A stretch of DNA of 64,000 nucleotides from an uncultured Lachnospiraceae bacterium (GTDB lineage: Bacteria; Bacillota; Clostridia; Lachnospirales; Lachnospiraceae), in the NCBI GenBank assembly GCA_900551235.1, contig URUU01000005.1:6840-70839 (forward strand), given 5' to 3'. Below, piece after piece: positions 32,979-41,967 of the stretch. The notes under the pieces are model-generated. The model was not told where the DNA came from and made no database searches. It was given only the letters and a program-made list of their open reading frames with translations. Both the position numbers and the translations under genes were made by a program. Within the stretch, counting starts at the first letter, position 1. Each line of letters begins with the position of its first letter.

Positions 32979-33812
32979 ATGTCTCACAACAATCAGAAAA
33001 AAATTGCAGTGATAAATGATTTCTCAGGATTTGGCAGATGCTCGATAGCCGTAGCTCTGCCAATTCTCTCTGTTATGAAGGTGCAGTGCTGTCCGCTGCC
33101 GACCTCCATTTTTTCCAACCATACGGGATTTCCAAGCTACTTTTTTGAGGATTATACCTCCCGTATGATTCCCTATATGCAGGAATGGAAAAAACTGGAT
33201 CTTCATTTTAACGGGATCTGTTCCGGGTTTTTAGGATCAAAGGAGCAGATTGAGATCGTAAAAAAGTTTTTTAAAGAATTTAAGACAGAAGAAACACAGA
33301 TCATCGTTGACCCGGTGATGGGCGATTATGGAAAACCTTATCCTACCTATACACAGGAGATGTGTGATGAAATGAAAAAACTGGTAGAATATGCAGATAT
33401 TCTCACACCGAATGTCACAGAAGCCTGTGTGCTTACGGATACCCCTTACAAAGAAAAATGGAAAATCGAAGAGATTCAGGAAATGGCAGAAAAGATCCAC
33501 AAGGTGGGACCGAAGAAAATCGCCATCACCGGTATTGTGCAGGGTGGGTTTATCGCAAACTTCTGCTACGAAGAAGGACAGCAGCCGAAAGTGCTGCGTA
33601 CCCATAAAGAAGGAACACAGCGTTCCGGAACCGGTGATATTTTTGCATCCATCATTGCAGCCGATGCGGTCAATGAAGTCCCATTCTGCCGATCTGTAAA
33701 AAAGGCATCTGAATTTATAAAAAAATGTATTATCCGTTCGCAGGAACTGGATATTCCGCTGACAGATGGTGTATGTTTTGAAGAAGTTTTAGGAAAGTTA
33801 AAGATCGACTGA
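32979..33812 (+). CDS. Pyridoxal/pyridoxine kinase (PdxY/PdxK-like)
   Basis: A 277-residue ribokinase-superfamily enzyme that phosphorylates vitamin B6 vitamers. Motifs include INDFSGFGRCSIAVALPILS at the start, FPSYFFEDYTSRM, IIVDPVMGDYGKPYPTYT in the core, DILTPNVTEACVLTD, and the C-terminal anion hole HKEGTQRSGTGDIFASIIA with the catalytic Asp. The sequence KIAVINDFSGFGRCS is typical of Clostridial pyridoxamine kinases. ATG 32979 follows AAAGGGG; the frame upstream runs into the repeat. Together with the ECF S component it would take up and trap B6. Confidence 0.92.
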   Translation: MSHNNQKKIAVINDFSGFGRCSIAVALPILSVMKVQCCPLPTSIFSNHTGFPSYFFEDYTSRMIPYMQEWKKLDLHFNGICSGFLGSKEQIEIVKKFFKEFKTEETQIIVDPVMGDYGKPYPTYTQEMCDEMKKLVEYADILTPNVTEACVLTDTPYKEKWKIEEIQEMAEKIHKVGPKKIAITGIVQGGFIANFCYEEGQQPKVLRTHKEGTQRSGTGDIFASIIAADAVNEVPFCRSVKKASEFIKKCIIRSQELDIPLTDGVCFEEVLGKLKID

Positions 33813-33851
33813 GAACAAAACAGAAACAAAAAGAAAGGATGGTTATGTAAT

Positions 33852-34466
33852 ATGAAAAAAGAGATGACGATTTTTTATGAAGTACATGATAATATCTATG
33901 TAAATCTTACAAATAAATGTCCATGTGCCTGTACCTTCTGCCTGCGTCAGACCAGGGATCATATGGAAAATTCCCATGTGCTGTGGCTGGAGCATACACC
34001 GTCTTTTGAAGAAGTACAGGAAGCCATGAAAAGCGTGGACTTTTCAAAATATAAAGAAGTAGTATTCTGCGGATTCGGAGAGCCGACAGAAGCACTTGAC
34101 GTACTGAAGCAGACTGCAAAGCAGATCAAAGAGAAATACAATATGCCGATCCGTATCAACACAAACGGACTGGGAAATCTGGTCAACGGAAGAGATATCG
34201 TTCCGGAACTGGAAGGACTTGTGGATACCATCTCCATCAGTCTCAATACCCCGAATGCGGACGAATACCACAAACTGGTACGCAGCCGATTCGGAGAACA
34301 GTCTTTTGATGCCATGATCGATTTTGCGGAAGAATGCACAAAATACATTCCGAATGTGGTGATGACAACCGTAGATACCACAATCACGCACGAGGAAGAA
34401 AAACAGTGTCAGGAAATCTGTGACCGCACAGGGGCAAAATACCGCATCCGCCCGTGGGAGGACTAG
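33852..34466 (+). CDS. Radical SAM protein, TatD-associated type
   Basis: A 204-residue radical S-adenosylmethionine enzyme. The 4Fe-4S cluster motif C-x3-C-x2-C is Cys23, Cys27 and Cys30 (LTNKCPCACTFCLR); an extra Cys25 lies between. GFGEPTEAL and IRINTNGLG are the SAM-binding strands. The opening FYEVHDNIYVNLTNKC and the small size match the family regularly found beside or fused to TatD nucleases. No tatD gene is present in this window, so the usual partner is missing locally. The reaction is unknown for the family. A strong promoter for the next genes follows. Confidence 0.88.
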   Translation: MKKEMTIFYEVHDNIYVNLTNKCPCACTFCLRQTRDHMENSHVLWLEHTPSFEEVQEAMKSVDFSKYKEVVFCGFGEPTEALDVLKQTAKQIKEKYNMPIRINTNGLGNLVNGRDIVPELEGLVDTISISLNTPNADEYHKLVRSRFGEQSFDAMIDFAEECTKYIPNVVMTTVDTTITHEEEKQCQEICDRTGAKYRIRPWED

Positions 34467-34492
34467 AGGAAAAATCTGCCAGGCAAGTTCTT

Positions 34493-34520
34493 TTGACAAA
34501 TCCGTGATTCTGGGTATAAT
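34493..34520 (+). promoter_or_regulatory. Promoter of the YesN/YesM operon
   Basis: Consensus TTGACA (34493-34498) and TATAAT (34515-34520) are 16 bases apart, 38 bases before the response-regulator start. Confidence 0.75.
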
Positions 34521-34558
34521 GGTAAGAAAAAGCGTAAATCAGAAAGAGGAGAAACACC

Positions 34559-36163
34559 ATGTATACAGTAATCGTTGCGGATGATGAGCAGGAGATCCGC
34601 CGCTCTCTGATCCGGAAAGTGGATTGGGGAAGTGTCGGCTTTCAGGTGATCGGAGAGGCAGAAAATGGTGAGGAAGCTTTGGAGCTTACCGAAAAGCTGG
34701 AACCGGATCTGCTTCTGACCGATATCAGGATGCCTTTTATCAGCGGAATCGAACTTGCACGTCAGGTCCGGGAGATACGGCCTGCGACCCAGATTGCTTT
34801 TTTAAGCGGATTTGATGATTTTTCTTATGCACAGCAGGCCATACAGTATAATATTATAAGTTATCTGTTAAAACCGATTTCATCTTCGGAACTGGAAAAT
34901 GAGCTGCGAAAGATGAAAGAAAAGATCGATCAGAAATTCCGGGTATTTTCTCAGCCGGGAAAGAAACCGGAGCATATCGGGAAAACAGAATTTCTGGTGC
35001 CGCTGCTGCTGGATGGATTTGGCGGTGAATTATCAGAAGCGGAACATCAGAAGCTGATGGAGGATGCAGTCTCCTGCGGTCTGATCGGAGGGGAGGAGCC
35101 GGAGGCACTGTGCTATGCAGTGATGGTTACAAGAATCCTGGATCAGGATGGAAAGAACTGTACCGGAAGATCAAGCGTAGAAGCAATCGATTCCATTTTA
35201 AAAAAATACACGAAATACAGCAGTGTCTATTTACAGGGAAGAGTTGTGTCGCTGCTTCTTGCAACGAAGCGTGGATTTGACAAATATCTGCATATCCTTG
35301 TAGATGATATCAATCAGAGTGTAAAGCGTATTATGGGAATGGAAAGCCTGATCGGCGTAGGCCGTGTGGTGGAGAAACTGGAGAACTGCCATGAATGTTA
35401 TCTGGAAGCGATGAGTGCGGCGGCAAATTACGGCGGAGAAGAAGGCAGCATCCATTTTATATCGGATGATGAGCGGACAGAAAATTTTGATAAGGTCATT
35501 GTACACCAGACAGTAGAGGATATCGAGAATCTCTTAAGAAAAGGGACGACAGAGGAGATTACAGATTATCTGATGAATTTTTTTGATCAGGTGGTCCAGC
35601 ACCGGATTTCTCAGTCAGAGGCAGATTTTATTCTGATGCTGGTGGTTTCTACGGTATATCAGGTTGTTTACTCGATTGCCGGAGAGGAAGTCGTACAGCA
35701 GATTCAGCAGAAATTCCCGATGTACAGTATGAAAATGTTTGGAAATATCGGAGATTCCCAGAAATTTTATGTAGATATCTGCACTACTGCAAGAATGATG
35801 ATCGCAGATCAGCGTAAAAAGAGCAGTGTTATGCTCTGCAGCCGTGCAATCCGCATCATCAATGAAAAATTTGCAGATCCGGATCTGTCGCTGGTATCAG
35901 TAAGCACAGAGATTTCCGTCAGCCCGAACTACTTAAGTGCACTTTTGAAAAAAGATACCGGAGAAACGTTTAAGGAACTGCTGACAAAGAAGAGGATCGA
36001 GACAGCGAAGGAGCTGCTTGTAGATACCAGTATGAAGGTACGGGAAATATCAGAAAAATGCGGTTATAATGACCAGCATTATTTCAGCTATTGTTTCAAA
36101 AAATATACCGGTGTTTCGCCGAACAGCTGCAGGAGATCGTATGAAGATAACAGACAGGATTAA
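34559..36163 (+). CDS. YesN-like response regulator with AraC DNA-binding domain
   Basis: A 534-residue regulator. The receiver domain (1-120) has the acidic pocket VIVADDEQEIRRSL, the phosphoacceptor Asp in DLLLTDIRMPF, and the Lys in SYLLKPI. A middle region of about 300 residues precedes a C-terminal AraC domain with two helix-turn-helix units (LSLVSVSTEISVSPNYLSAL and MKVREISEKCGYNDQHYFSY, then FKKYTGVSP). Its gene overlaps the sensor kinase gene by 23 bases. The pair is of the YesMN type that controls sugar uptake. The nearby MglBAC transporter and surface beta-galactosidase genes are the likely targets. Confidence 0.92.
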   Translation: MYTVIVADDEQEIRRSLIRKVDWGSVGFQVIGEAENGEEALELTEKLEPDLLLTDIRMPFISGIELARQVREIRPATQIAFLSGFDDFSYAQQAIQYNIISYLLKPISSSELENELRKMKEKIDQKFRVFSQPGKKPEHIGKTEFLVPLLLDGFGGELSEAEHQKLMEDAVSCGLIGGEEPEALCYAVMVTRILDQDGKNCTGRSSVEAIDSILKKYTKYSSVYLQGRVVSLLLATKRGFDKYLHILVDDINQSVKRIMGMESLIGVGRVVEKLENCHECYLEAMSAAANYGGEEGSIHFISDDERTENFDKVIVHQTVEDIENLLRKGTTEEITDYLMNFFDQVVQHRISQSEADFILMLVVSTVYQVVYSIAGEEVVQQIQQKFPMYSMKMFGNIGDSQKFYVDICTTARMMIADQRKKSSVMLCSRAIRIINEKFADPDLSLVSVSTEISVSPNYLSALLKKDTGETFKELLTKKRIETAKELLVDTSMKVREISEKCGYNDQHYFSYCFKKYTGVSPNSCRRSYEDNRQD

Positions 36164-37874
36164 GCAGGAAAAAGACCGGATGCAGAAAATTTCCCTGTCC
36201 AGTCTGTTCACTATTCTTGTGATCGTGATCGTGATGATCACATCGGTCGTTTCACTGTTTACGTTTGTCAATATTTATCGGAATGATATGGAAAAAAATG
36301 CAGTGACCACAAGCGAGCAGGCAGTCGTTCAGGTGAAAAATACCGTTGCAAATTATACAGAAGATATGCAGGATATCATGCAGATGATCTGTGCCAATAT
36401 CCAGAAAGAGGAAGAAGAGGCAAATAACTTTTTCTCTAATCTGCTCAAGATCCGGCAGGATGTTGTGGCGATTACTTCCTATGATATGAACGGACAGCTT
36501 CTGCGCTGCTGGTCAAACGGACAGAAATTAAAAGAAAACTATATCAGGAATCTTTCTTATGCCAGAGATATACCAGAAGAGACAAAGATCCTCAATATCA
36601 CAAAACCACATGTGGAATCGCTGTTTGTGGATTATTATCCCTGGGTGGTCACAATCTCCCAAAAAATGAAAGATGTATCCGGAAATGAGATCCAGGTTGC
36701 AGTTGATATCAGTTTCTACAATATCGCGGATTATGTAGATGATGTCGGCATCGGGCAGCATGGCTACTGCTATATTGCAGATGATGCAGGAAGCATCGTC
36801 TATCACCCGCAGCAGCAGCTTATCTATGCTTCGCTCAAAGAAGAAGATCAGACAAATATGGAAAATGGTACGTACATCAAATCCAACGTCATTTATACGG
36901 TCAATGCACTGGAAAACTGTGACTGGCACATCGTCGGAGTCTGCTATGTAGATGAGATGATCACCAATAAAGTAGAGCGCGTAGTGAGCAGCCTGGTCGT
37001 GATCCTGACGATCGTGCTTGCCGGAACAGTATTCCTTGGCAGTGTTTTCTCAGATCTGTTTTCCAAACCGGTCAAGAGCCTTGTAAAAGCGATGGGAGAT
37101 TTCGAAGGGGACAGCAGTGAGTTTGTCTATCAGCCGGTGCGCGGAACAAAAGAAATCTCGGCACTGTCCGATTCCTTTGAACATATGGCAGTGCGTATCC
37201 AGAAGCTGATGGAAAAGGTACGGCAGGAGGAGATCACACTGCGCAAGACGGAGCTGAAAGCACTTCAGGCACAGATCAATCCGCACTTCCTTTATAACAC
37301 ACTCGATGCGATTGCATGGATGTGTGAGGCAGGACGCAACGAAGATGCAGTGGAAATGGTCAATGCACTTGCAAGGTTGTTTCGCATCAGTATCAGCCGC
37401 GGTCATGAACTGATCCCGATCGAAAAAGAACTTCAGCATGCACAGAGTTATCTGCATATCCAGAATTTTCGTTATAAGAACCAGTTTCAGTATACCTTCG
37501 ATGTGGATGAGGGCTGCCTGCAGTATTACTGCAACAAGATTACCCTGCAGCCGATCATAGAAAATGCGATTTATCATGGCATGGACCGCATGGTGGACGA
37601 AGGTCTGATCCAGATCGGGATTCATCAGACGGAGGATAAGATCATCTTCACAGTTACGGACAATGGAGTCGGCATGACGGAAGAGCAGTGCGAAGAAGTG
37701 CTGAAGAAAGAACCGGGCGACCGTGCCGGCATCGGAATCAAAAATGTAAATGACCGGATCAAAATTTATTTTGGAGAGCAGTATGGGCTTGTGATCGAGA
37801 GCGAACTGGACGAGGGAACCCGTGTGACGATCACAATGCCGAAAATAACGGAGAAGGAATATGAAAATAAATAG
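36141..37874 (+). CDS. YesM-like sensor histidine kinase
   Basis: A 577-residue membrane kinase. ATG 36141, with AGGAG, lies inside the end of the regulator gene. It has a membrane helix near residues 20-40, an external dCACHE-like sensor domain (about 45-280; HGYCYIADDAGSIVYHPQQQ is typical), a second helix (about 290-310), a HAMP linker, and the His_kinase domain with the phosphoacceptor in LQAQINPHFLYNTLDAI. The ATPase domain shows IIENAIYHGMD, VTDNGVGMTEEQ and RAGIGIKNVNDRI. It probably senses an extracellular sugar, perhaps through the anchored binding protein encoded by the next gene, which overlaps its end by 14 bases. Confidence 0.92.
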   Translation: MKITDRIKQEKDRMQKISLSSLFTILVIVIVMITSVVSLFTFVNIYRNDMEKNAVTTSEQAVVQVKNTVANYTEDMQDIMQMICANIQKEEEEANNFFSNLLKIRQDVVAITSYDMNGQLLRCWSNGQKLKENYIRNLSYARDIPEETKILNITKPHVESLFVDYYPWVVTISQKMKDVSGNEIQVAVDISFYNIADYVDDVGIGQHGYCYIADDAGSIVYHPQQQLIYASLKEEDQTNMENGTYIKSNVIYTVNALENCDWHIVGVCYVDEMITNKVERVVSSLVVILTIVLAGTVFLGSVFSDLFSKPVKSLVKAMGDFEGDSSEFVYQPVRGTKEISALSDSFEHMAVRIQKLMEKVRQEEITLRKTELKALQAQINPHFLYNTLDAIAWMCEAGRNEDAVEMVNALARLFRISISRGHELIPIEKELQHAQSYLHIQNFRYKNQFQYTFDVDEGCLQYYCNKITLQPIIENAIYHGMDRMVDEGLIQIGIHQTEDKIIFTVTDNGVGMTEEQCEEVLKKEPGDRAGIGIKNVNDRIKIYFGEQYGLVIESELDEGTRVTITMPKITEKEYENK

Positions 37875-38883
37875 GAAGTGGCGCAACCGGATTTTATGGA
37901 TCGCATTTCTTGTGTGTATCGCCCTGGTCTTTGCACTCACTGCAGTGCACCGGTCGGAAGTGTCCGAAAAAGAGAGCGAGAGCAGTGCGGATCAGAAACA
38001 CAAGGTCGCTTTCATTACCAAATCAACGGTTTCCGGATTCTGGAAATCTGTGTATGCAGGAGCGGTCAATGCCGCTACCGCATGTAATCTGGATCTTACG
38101 TTTGAAGGCCCTAAGAACGAAGAAGATTACCGGGCACAGAATGAAATGCTCCGAAAAGCGGTAGAAAATGGAGCGGAAGTCATTGTTTTTTCTGCTGTGG
38201 ATTATCAGGCAAATGCCGATGCGATCAATGATGCAGCCGGAAAAGGTGTAAAGATCGTGGTCATTGACAGCGATGTAAACAGCGACGAAGTCAGCTGCCG
38301 GATCGGAACCGACAACTATGATGCAGGGTGCAAAGCAGCAGAAGCGGCATTGGAGGATGAAAATGAAGAAATCCATATCGGGATTGTAAATTACGATAAA
38401 AATTCTGACAATGGACAGAAACGCGAAGAAGGACTGCGTGATACGGTCAAACGTGACAAAAGAGCAAGTATTGATGATGTGATCAATGTCCTGTCTGATA
38501 CGGATGATGCAAAAGAAGGCACAAAACAGATGCTTGCCAGGAATCCGCAGATCAATGTGATCGTGACCTTTAATGAATGGACAAGCCTTGGTGTCGGTTA
38601 TGCCATCCAGGAGCTTGGTATGAAAGACAGTGTCCGTGTGATCGCATTTGACAGCAATGTAGTGTCCGTCGGTATGCTGGAGACCGGGGAAGTCGATACC
38701 CTGATCGTACAGAATTCTTATGCGATGGGATACCTCGGAGTCGAGACAGCATACAAACTCATCAATGGATATCAGATCGAAGATACGGTCTATACGGATA
38801 CGATTGCCGTGGACAAAGAGAACATGTATGAGGAAGAATGTCAGCGCCGTCTGTTTGCGTTCGAAAAAAGTAACAAAAATTGA
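37861..38883 (+). CDS. Membrane-anchored sugar-binding protein linked to the kinase
   Basis: A 340-residue periplasmic-binding-protein-like protein (Peripla_BP_4, RbsB/MglB-like). Residues 10-29 form an uncleaved-looking membrane helix (ILWIAFLVCIALVFALTA) with no lipobox Cys, so it is probably anchored by this helix. The binding domain opens with HKVAFITKSTVSGFWKSVYAG and has AEVIVFSAVDYQANADAI and VRVIAFDSNVVSVGMLETGE. It overlaps the kinase gene and precedes the main transport genes, which have a separate promoter. This arrangement suggests a sensory partner that delivers ligand to YesM rather than a transporter subunit, since MglB is encoded separately. Confidence 0.83.
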   Translation: MKINRKWRNRILWIAFLVCIALVFALTAVHRSEVSEKESESSADQKHKVAFITKSTVSGFWKSVYAGAVNAATACNLDLTFEGPKNEEDYRAQNEMLRKAVENGAEVIVFSAVDYQANADAINDAAGKGVKIVVIDSDVNSDEVSCRIGTDNYDAGCKAAEAALEDENEEIHIGIVNYDKNSDNGQKREEGLRDTVKRDKRASIDDVINVLSDTDDAKEGTKQMLARNPQINVIVTFNEWTSLGVGYAIQELGMKDSVRVIAFDSNVVSVGMLETGEVDTLIVQNSYAMGYLGVETAYKLINGYQIEDTVYTDTIAVDKENMYEEECQRRLFAFEKSNKN

Positions 38884-38969
38884 CTTCTGTTTTCGTGCAA
38901 AATTATGAAGAGAGGGTTGCATTTTCTATAAAAAAATAGAAAATTATATCAAAATCGTAAATTATCATA

Positions 38970-38998
38970 TTGGAAAATATCCAACTTTGTGATATATT
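38970..38998 (+). promoter_or_regulatory. Promoter of the MglBAC genes
   Basis: TTGGAA (38970-38975) and TATATT (38993-38998) are 17 bases apart, 47 bases before the MglB start. The A+T-rich upstream region is the likely YesN binding area, but no repeated AraC site was seen. Confidence 0.6.
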
Positions 38999-39045
38999 GT
39001 TAGGGTAATGAAAAACAAATCATTTTTTTTTGGGAGGAACTTATC

Positions 39046-40323
39046 ATGAAGAAAAAAGTAATCGCTGGTTTACTTGGAACAGCAATGGTAGCATCTCTGC
39101 TTGCAGGATGCGGATCATCTAACAACACAGCAGACACAACAGCCGATACAGCAGCAGCAACAGAAGCAGCAGGCGATACAGATGCAGCAGACGCTGAAAC
39201 AGAAGCACAGTCCGTAGCAGATGCAGCAGGTGATGTTGATCTGTCTAATGCAGACGTAGCAGTTATGTACTATACATACGGTGATACATACATCGCTTCC
39301 GTACGTACAGCACTGGATGCTAAACTGGACGAACTGGGTGTTAAATACCAGGACTACGATGCAAACAACAACCAGACAACACAGAACGAGCAGATCGATA
39401 CAGCTATCCAGACAGGTGCAAACGTACTGATCGTTAACATCGTAACATCTGGTTCTGTAGATGCTTCTTCTCAGATCGTTGAGAAAGCAAAAGCAGCAAA
39501 TATCCCTGTAATCTTCTTCAACCGTGCAGTAGAAGGTGACGAAGATGAAGGTAAAGTACTTGGAAGCTATGACAAATGTGCATTCGTTGGTACAGACGCT
39601 CCGGAAGCCGGACATATGCAGGGACAGATGGTCGGACAGTACCTGGTTGACAACTACGATGCAGTAGACCTGAACGGCGACGGAAAGATCTCCTACGCTA
39701 TGTTCATGGGACAGCTTGGTAACGTAGAAGCTATCTACCGTACACAGTATGGTGTTGAAGATGCTAACGCAGTTCTGAAAGAGAACGGCAAACCAGAACT
39801 GGAATACTTTGATTCTTCTAACTCTGATTGCTACCAGGTTGACCAGGATGGTAACTGGAGTGCAACAGCAGCTAACAACTACATGACAACCAACCTGACA
39901 CAGTACAACGAAGAGAACAAGAACATGATCGAGCTTGTTATCTGCAACAACGATGGTATGGCTGAAGGTGCTATCTCCGCTCTGAACGATAAAGGTTACA
40001 ACCTGGGTACAGATAACTGCACAACCATCCCTGTATTCGGTGTAGACGCTACAGATGCAGCTAAACAGCTGATCAAAGATGGCAAGATGACAGGAACGAT
40101 CAAACAGGATGCTGAAGGTATGGCAGCTTGTATCGCAGACCTGACAAAGAACGCTGGTTCAGGTCAGGAGGTAATGGCTAACACAGATTCTTACAACATC
40201 TCTGAGAAGGTAAGCAACAAGATTTATATCCCATACGCTACTTACACAGGAGAAGAAGGTGCAGCAACTGCAGATGATGCAGCAGCTGAGACAACAGCAG
40301 CAACTGAGACAGCTGCTGAATAA
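39046..40323 (+). CDS. Galactose/glucose-type ABC substrate-binding lipoprotein (MglB-like)
   Basis: A 425-residue lipoprotein with a signal peptide ending in the lipobox SLLAGCGSS, then an Ala/Thr/Asp-rich linker. The binding domain is MglB-like: DVAVMYYTYGDTYIASVRTAL, NQTTQNEQIDTAIQTGANVLIVNIV, IPVIFFNRAV, and NDGMAEGAISALNDKGY. VDLNGDGKISY resembles the calcium-binding loop of galactose-binding proteins. The gene uses a strongly biased codon set (AAC, TAC, GAC, CTG) unlike its neighbours, a sign of very high expression. A hairpin follows before the ATPase gene, which fits a binding protein made in excess over its transporter. The Ala/Thr/Glu tail has no known role. Confidence 0.92.
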   Translation: MKKKVIAGLLGTAMVASLLAGCGSSNNTADTTADTAAATEAAGDTDAADAETEAQSVADAAGDVDLSNADVAVMYYTYGDTYIASVRTALDAKLDELGVKYQDYDANNNQTTQNEQIDTAIQTGANVLIVNIVTSGSVDASSQIVEKAKAANIPVIFFNRAVEGDEDEGKVLGSYDKCAFVGTDAPEAGHMQGQMVGQYLVDNYDAVDLNGDGKISYAMFMGQLGNVEAIYRTQYGVEDANAVLKENGKPELEYFDSSNSDCYQVDQDGNWSATAANNYMTTNLTQYNEENKNMIELVICNNDGMAEGAISALNDKGYNLGTDNCTTIPVFGVDATDAAKQLIKDGKMTGTIKQDAEGMAACIADLTKNAGSGQEVMANTDSYNISEKVSNKIYIPYATYTGEEGAATADDAAAETTAATETAAE

Positions 40324-40385
40324 GAAGTGTTGATTCCGTAAGAACGGAAAACCGGATGCAAATCCATAAAACAGTATACAAAGGT

Positions 40386-40416
40386 AACGGCTGCCGCTGG
40401 TCGGCGGCCGTTCCTT
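40386..40416 (+). terminator. Intra-operon hairpin between MglB and MglA genes
   Basis: An 11-bp G+C-rich stem with one mismatch (40386-40396 with 40402-40412) is followed by only two T residues. It is probably a partial terminator or mRNA-stabilising hairpin that lowers expression of the downstream ATPase and permease. Confidence 0.6.
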
Positions 40417-40456
40417 AAGTATAGGAGCGAGTAGTAGAAAGACAGGAGGTCAGGAT

Positions 40457-41953
40457 ATGGAGCATGATGTTTTGCTTGAAATGAAAAATATCAGCAAGGA
40501 GTTCCCAGGCGTTAAGGCGTTGGATAATGTTTCTTTGACCGTAAGAAGAGGAACAGTTCACGCACTGATGGGAGAGAACGGCGCTGGGAAATCTACATTG
40601 ATGAAGTGCCTGTTTGGGATGTATGTAAAAGACGGTGGATCCATTTCTCTGGAAGGGAAAGAAATCAATTTCAAAAATTCCAAGGAAGCTTTGGAAAATG
40701 GTGTAGCAATGGTTCATCAGGAGTTGAACCAGGCCCTGAAACGTAGTGTTATGGACAATATCTGGCTGGGACGTTATCCCAAAAAAGGTCCAATGGTAGA
40801 CGAAAAGAAAATGTATGATGATACAAAAGCACTTTTCGACAAACTGGAGATCGACGTTGATCCAAAAAGGATCATGAGTACTATGCCAGTATCACAGCGT
40901 CAGATGGCAGAAATTGCGAAAGCAGTTTCCTTTAATTCGAAAATTATCGTGTTCGACGAGCCGACATCTTCACTGACAGAAGAAGAGGTAGAACACTTAT
41001 TCAAGATCATAAATATGCTGAGAGATCAGGGATGTGGTATCATCTACATCTCCCATAAGATGGCAGAGATCCTCAGAATTTCTGATGATATCACAGTCAT
41101 GCGAGACGGTACCTGGGTAGCTACCAAACCGGCAAAAGAGATGACAATGGATGAGATCATCAGACTGATGGTAGGCCGTGAACTGACAAACCAGTTCCCG
41201 CCAAAAACAAACAAACCGGGCGAAGTTGCTCTGGAGGTAGAAAACCTGACCGCACAGTATTCTCTGCTGCGTGATGTTTCCTTCAAAGTACGCCGTGGTG
41301 AGATCGTTGGCCTGGCTGGTCTGGACGGAAGCGGACGTACCGAGACACTGGAGAATATCTTCGGTATTGCAACAAGAAAATCAGGAACCATCAAACTGGA
41401 CGGTAAGGTTTGTACAAACCGCAATGCACGAGAGTCCATCAAGAACGGTTTTGCCCTTCTGACAGAGGAACGTCGTGCAACCGGTATTTTCGGAATTCTG
41501 AGTATTCGCGAAAATACGGTTATCTCCAGCCTTAAGAAACATAAAAAGAAAGGTCTGTATCTGAGCGAGAAGTCCATGAGAGAGGATACTCAGTGGTCGA
41601 TCGATGCAATGCATACCAAAACACCGACACAGGAAACGAAAATTCGTTCTCTGTCAGGTGGTAACCAGCAGAAGGTTATCCTTGGCCGCTGGCTGCTGAC
41701 CAACCCGGAGGTACTGCTGCTGGATGAGCCGACACGTGGTATCGACGTTGGAGCTAAATATGAGATTTACCAGTTGATTCTGGATCTTGCAAATAAGAAC
41801 AAAGTAGTTATGGTAGTTTCTTCTGAAATGCCAGAGCTTCTGGGAATCTGTGACAGAATTCTCGTTATGTCCGGTGGCCGTCTTGCTGGTGAAGTAAAAG
41901 TCAGCGAGACCAACCAGGAAGAGATCATGACCCTTGCGGCAAAATATGTATAA
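40457..41953 (+). CDS. Sugar ABC transporter ATP-binding protein (MglA-like)
   Basis: A 498-residue duplicated ATPase of the MglA/RbsA type. The first half has Walker [17 protein letters not shown], signature-like region [15 protein letters not shown] and Walker [16 protein letters not shown]. The second half has the degenerate Walker [17 protein letters not shown], normal for this family, then [15 protein letters not shown] and [27 protein letters not shown] residues close the protein. AGGAGG precedes ATG 40457. It powers uptake of the sugar bound by the MglB-like protein; galactose or glucose is favoured by the beta-galactosidase downstream. Confidence 0.93.
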   Translation: MEHDVLLEMKNISKEFPGVKALDNVSLTVRRGTVHALMGENGAGKSTLMKCLFGMYVKDGGSISLEGKEINFKNSKEALENGVAMVHQELNQALKRSVMDNIWLGRYPKKGPMVDEKKMYDDTKALFDKLEIDVDPKRIMSTMPVSQRQMAEIAKAVSFNSKIIVFDEPTSSLTEEEVEHLFKIINMLRDQGCGIIYISHKMAEILRISDDITVMRDGTWVATKPAKEMTMDEIIRLMVGRELTNQFPPKTNKPGEVALEVENLTAQYSLLRDVSFKVRRGEIVGLAGLDGSGRTETLENIFGIATRKSGTIKLDGKVCTNRNARESIKNGFALLTEERRATGIFGILSIRENTVISSLKKHKKKGLYLSEKSMREDTQWSIDAMHTKTPTQETKIRSLSGGNQQKVILGRWLLTNPEVLLLDEPTRGIDVGAKYEIYQLILDLANKNKVVMVVSSEMPELLGICDRILVMSGGRLAGEVKVSETNQEEIMTLAAKYV

Positions 41954-41967
41954 GGAGGCTGAAGTAA

